From positions 1 through 5,651 of the forward strand of contig WTCK01000005.1 in NCBI GenBank assembly GCA_013138615.1: DNA of 5,651 nt. Direction: 5' to 3'. How positions within the stretch are numbered: the stretch's first letter is position 1; every line of letters starts with the position of its first letter. Made by a program: the position numbers and the translations under genes. This document shows, piece by piece, positions 5,279 to 5,651 of this stretch. The stretch comes from Candidatus Thorarchaeota archaeon (lineage in GTDB: Archaea; Asgardarchaeota; Thorarchaeia; Thorarchaeales; Thorarchaeaceae). The notes under the pieces are model-generated. The model was not told the DNA's origin and ran no database searches. It saw nothing but the letters and a program-made list of their open reading frames with translations.

Positions 5279-5307
5279 CGCGTACCGAATACGCGGGGAG
5301 AGACCCC
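5279..5307 (+). other. Two overlapping small hairpins in the divergent intergenic region
   Basis: CGCGTA (5279-5284) and TACGCG (5290-5295) form a perfect six-pair stem with a CCGAA loop. Immediately after, GGGG (5295-5298) can pair with CCCC (5304-5307) around AGAGA. They share base 5295, so only one can form in full. A palindromic ACTCGAGT follows at 5314-5321. The rest of 5236-5340 shows no gene: the two longer frames across it are irregular and cross these structures. Confidence 0.3.
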
Positions 5308-5343
5308 CGAAAGTACTCGAGTTACCTGTCATCATTCAACATG

Positions 5344-5370
5344 TTTAAACCTAAATAGGAACGCAGAGGA
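5344..5370 (+). promoter_or_regulatory. Candidate promoter and ribosome site of the gene at 5374
   Basis: TTTAAA (5344-5349) is the best nearby TATA-like element and would place the transcript start close to 5371, giving an almost leaderless mRNA. GAGGA (5366-5370), three bases before the ATG, would instead act as a ribosome site if transcription began farther upstream. The two readings conflict and I cannot choose between them. Confidence 0.3.
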
Positions 5371-5373
5371 CTC

Positions 5374-5651
5374 ATGCAGACTCTAGCAACGATGCTTACC
5401 TACTCGATTATCCTGTTTGGGTTGGCACTTCAATTTCTTTGGCTTGCATTGGCTCGCAAGGGTCGCGATGCCTACGTCCGGGATCTTACTCAGTTTCGAA
5501 AACCCTCTAACCCTCTTGCTAGATACTACTCCTGGCGAGTAATCGACTTCCGCAACGCATTGCTAGAATCATTGTTCTTCGAAGCCCTTCTTCTGCTGGG
5601 CATTCTTGTATTAATCCAATTCACGACAGGATTCCCGTTCATTGAATACAC
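5374..5651 (+). CDS. Hypothetical membrane protein, N-terminal part (3' truncated)
   Basis: Ninety-two codons are visible before the window ends, with no stop. The product starts MQTLATMLTYSIILFG, with hydrophobic segments at about 8-27 and 65-83. Between them is a basic, aromatic hydrophilic stretch (ARKGRDAYVRDLTQFRK at 27-43, then ARYYSWRVIDFRN at 49-61), which should face the cytoplasm. I recognise no family. ATG 5374 is the first good start, with GAGGA just upstream. The gene is divergent from deoxyhypusine synthase across an intergenic region of about 280 bases. The frame's regular alternation of membrane and basic segments makes it credible as coding, but more of the gene is needed to name it. 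Confidence 0.6.
   Translation, partial: MQTLATMLTYSIILFGLALQFLWLALARKGRDAYVRDLTQFRKPSNPLARYYSWRVIDFRNALLESLFFEALLLLGILVLIQFTTGFPFIEY

Noticed and set aside
5125..5386. Two overlapping plus-strand frames of 74-77 codons upstream of the gene at 5374
   Set aside because: Their products lack regular hydropathy or known motifs, they cross the hairpins and the likely promoter, and they have no ribosome site.

Overview
The window is archaeal chromosomal DNA. It carries the tail of an archaeal-type SRP54 M domain, ribosomal protein L10e (archaeal uL16), a deoxyhypusine synthase, a TGS-domain DRG/Obg-like GTPase and tRNA methyltransferases of the TrmY and TrmJ families. Start codons are mixed ATG, GTG and TTG, and Shine-Dalgarno cores are of the GGTGA/GAGG type. 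Base composition looks balanced. The combination would fit an uncultured mesophilic lineage; a Thorarchaeota-like Asgard archaeon is my impression only and cannot be shown from this stretch.

Layout. Positions 1-2742 are one plus-strand block: the end of srp54, a divergent trmY-like gene, a DRG/Obg-family GTPase and trmJ, with gaps of 30, about 60 and 23 bases. The theme is RNA modification and translation or protein targeting. The ribosomal protein L10e gene lies on the minus strand and converges on trmJ with only two bases between the stop codons. Divergent from L10e is a small plus-strand cluster: a 38-codon ORF too short for most gene finders, overlapping by ATGA a 127-residue membrane protein with a seven-proline run, followed by a 73-residue two-helix membrane protein. 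Deoxyhypusine synthase (minus) converges on that cluster. Its upstream region (5096-5373) is the richest non-coding stretch: a likely TATA box, a long hairpin near the inferred transcript 5' end, and a 12-residue upstream ORF whose stop codon lies inside the synthase's Shine-Dalgarno sequence. A divergent membrane-protein gene starts at 5374 and runs off the window.

How the genes fit together. Most support translation: SRP54 targets ribosome-nascent chains to the membrane, TrmY and TrmJ methylate tRNA, L10e is part of the large subunit, DRG-like GTPases act on ribosomes, and deoxyhypusine synthase starts the modification of aIF5A, the factor that relieves stalling on proline runs. A seven-proline membrane protein sits just downstream of that enzyme gene's 3' end. 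Several core proteins depart from family consensus: the TrmY-like protein lacks the usual C-terminal cofactor-site residues, and the GTPase has substitutions in G3 and G4. I see no mobile element, CRISPR array, rRNA or convincing tRNA. No clearly new multi-gene system is evident; the best leads are the structured leader upstream of deoxyhypusine synthase, the hidden 38-codon gene, and the two divergent enzymes.
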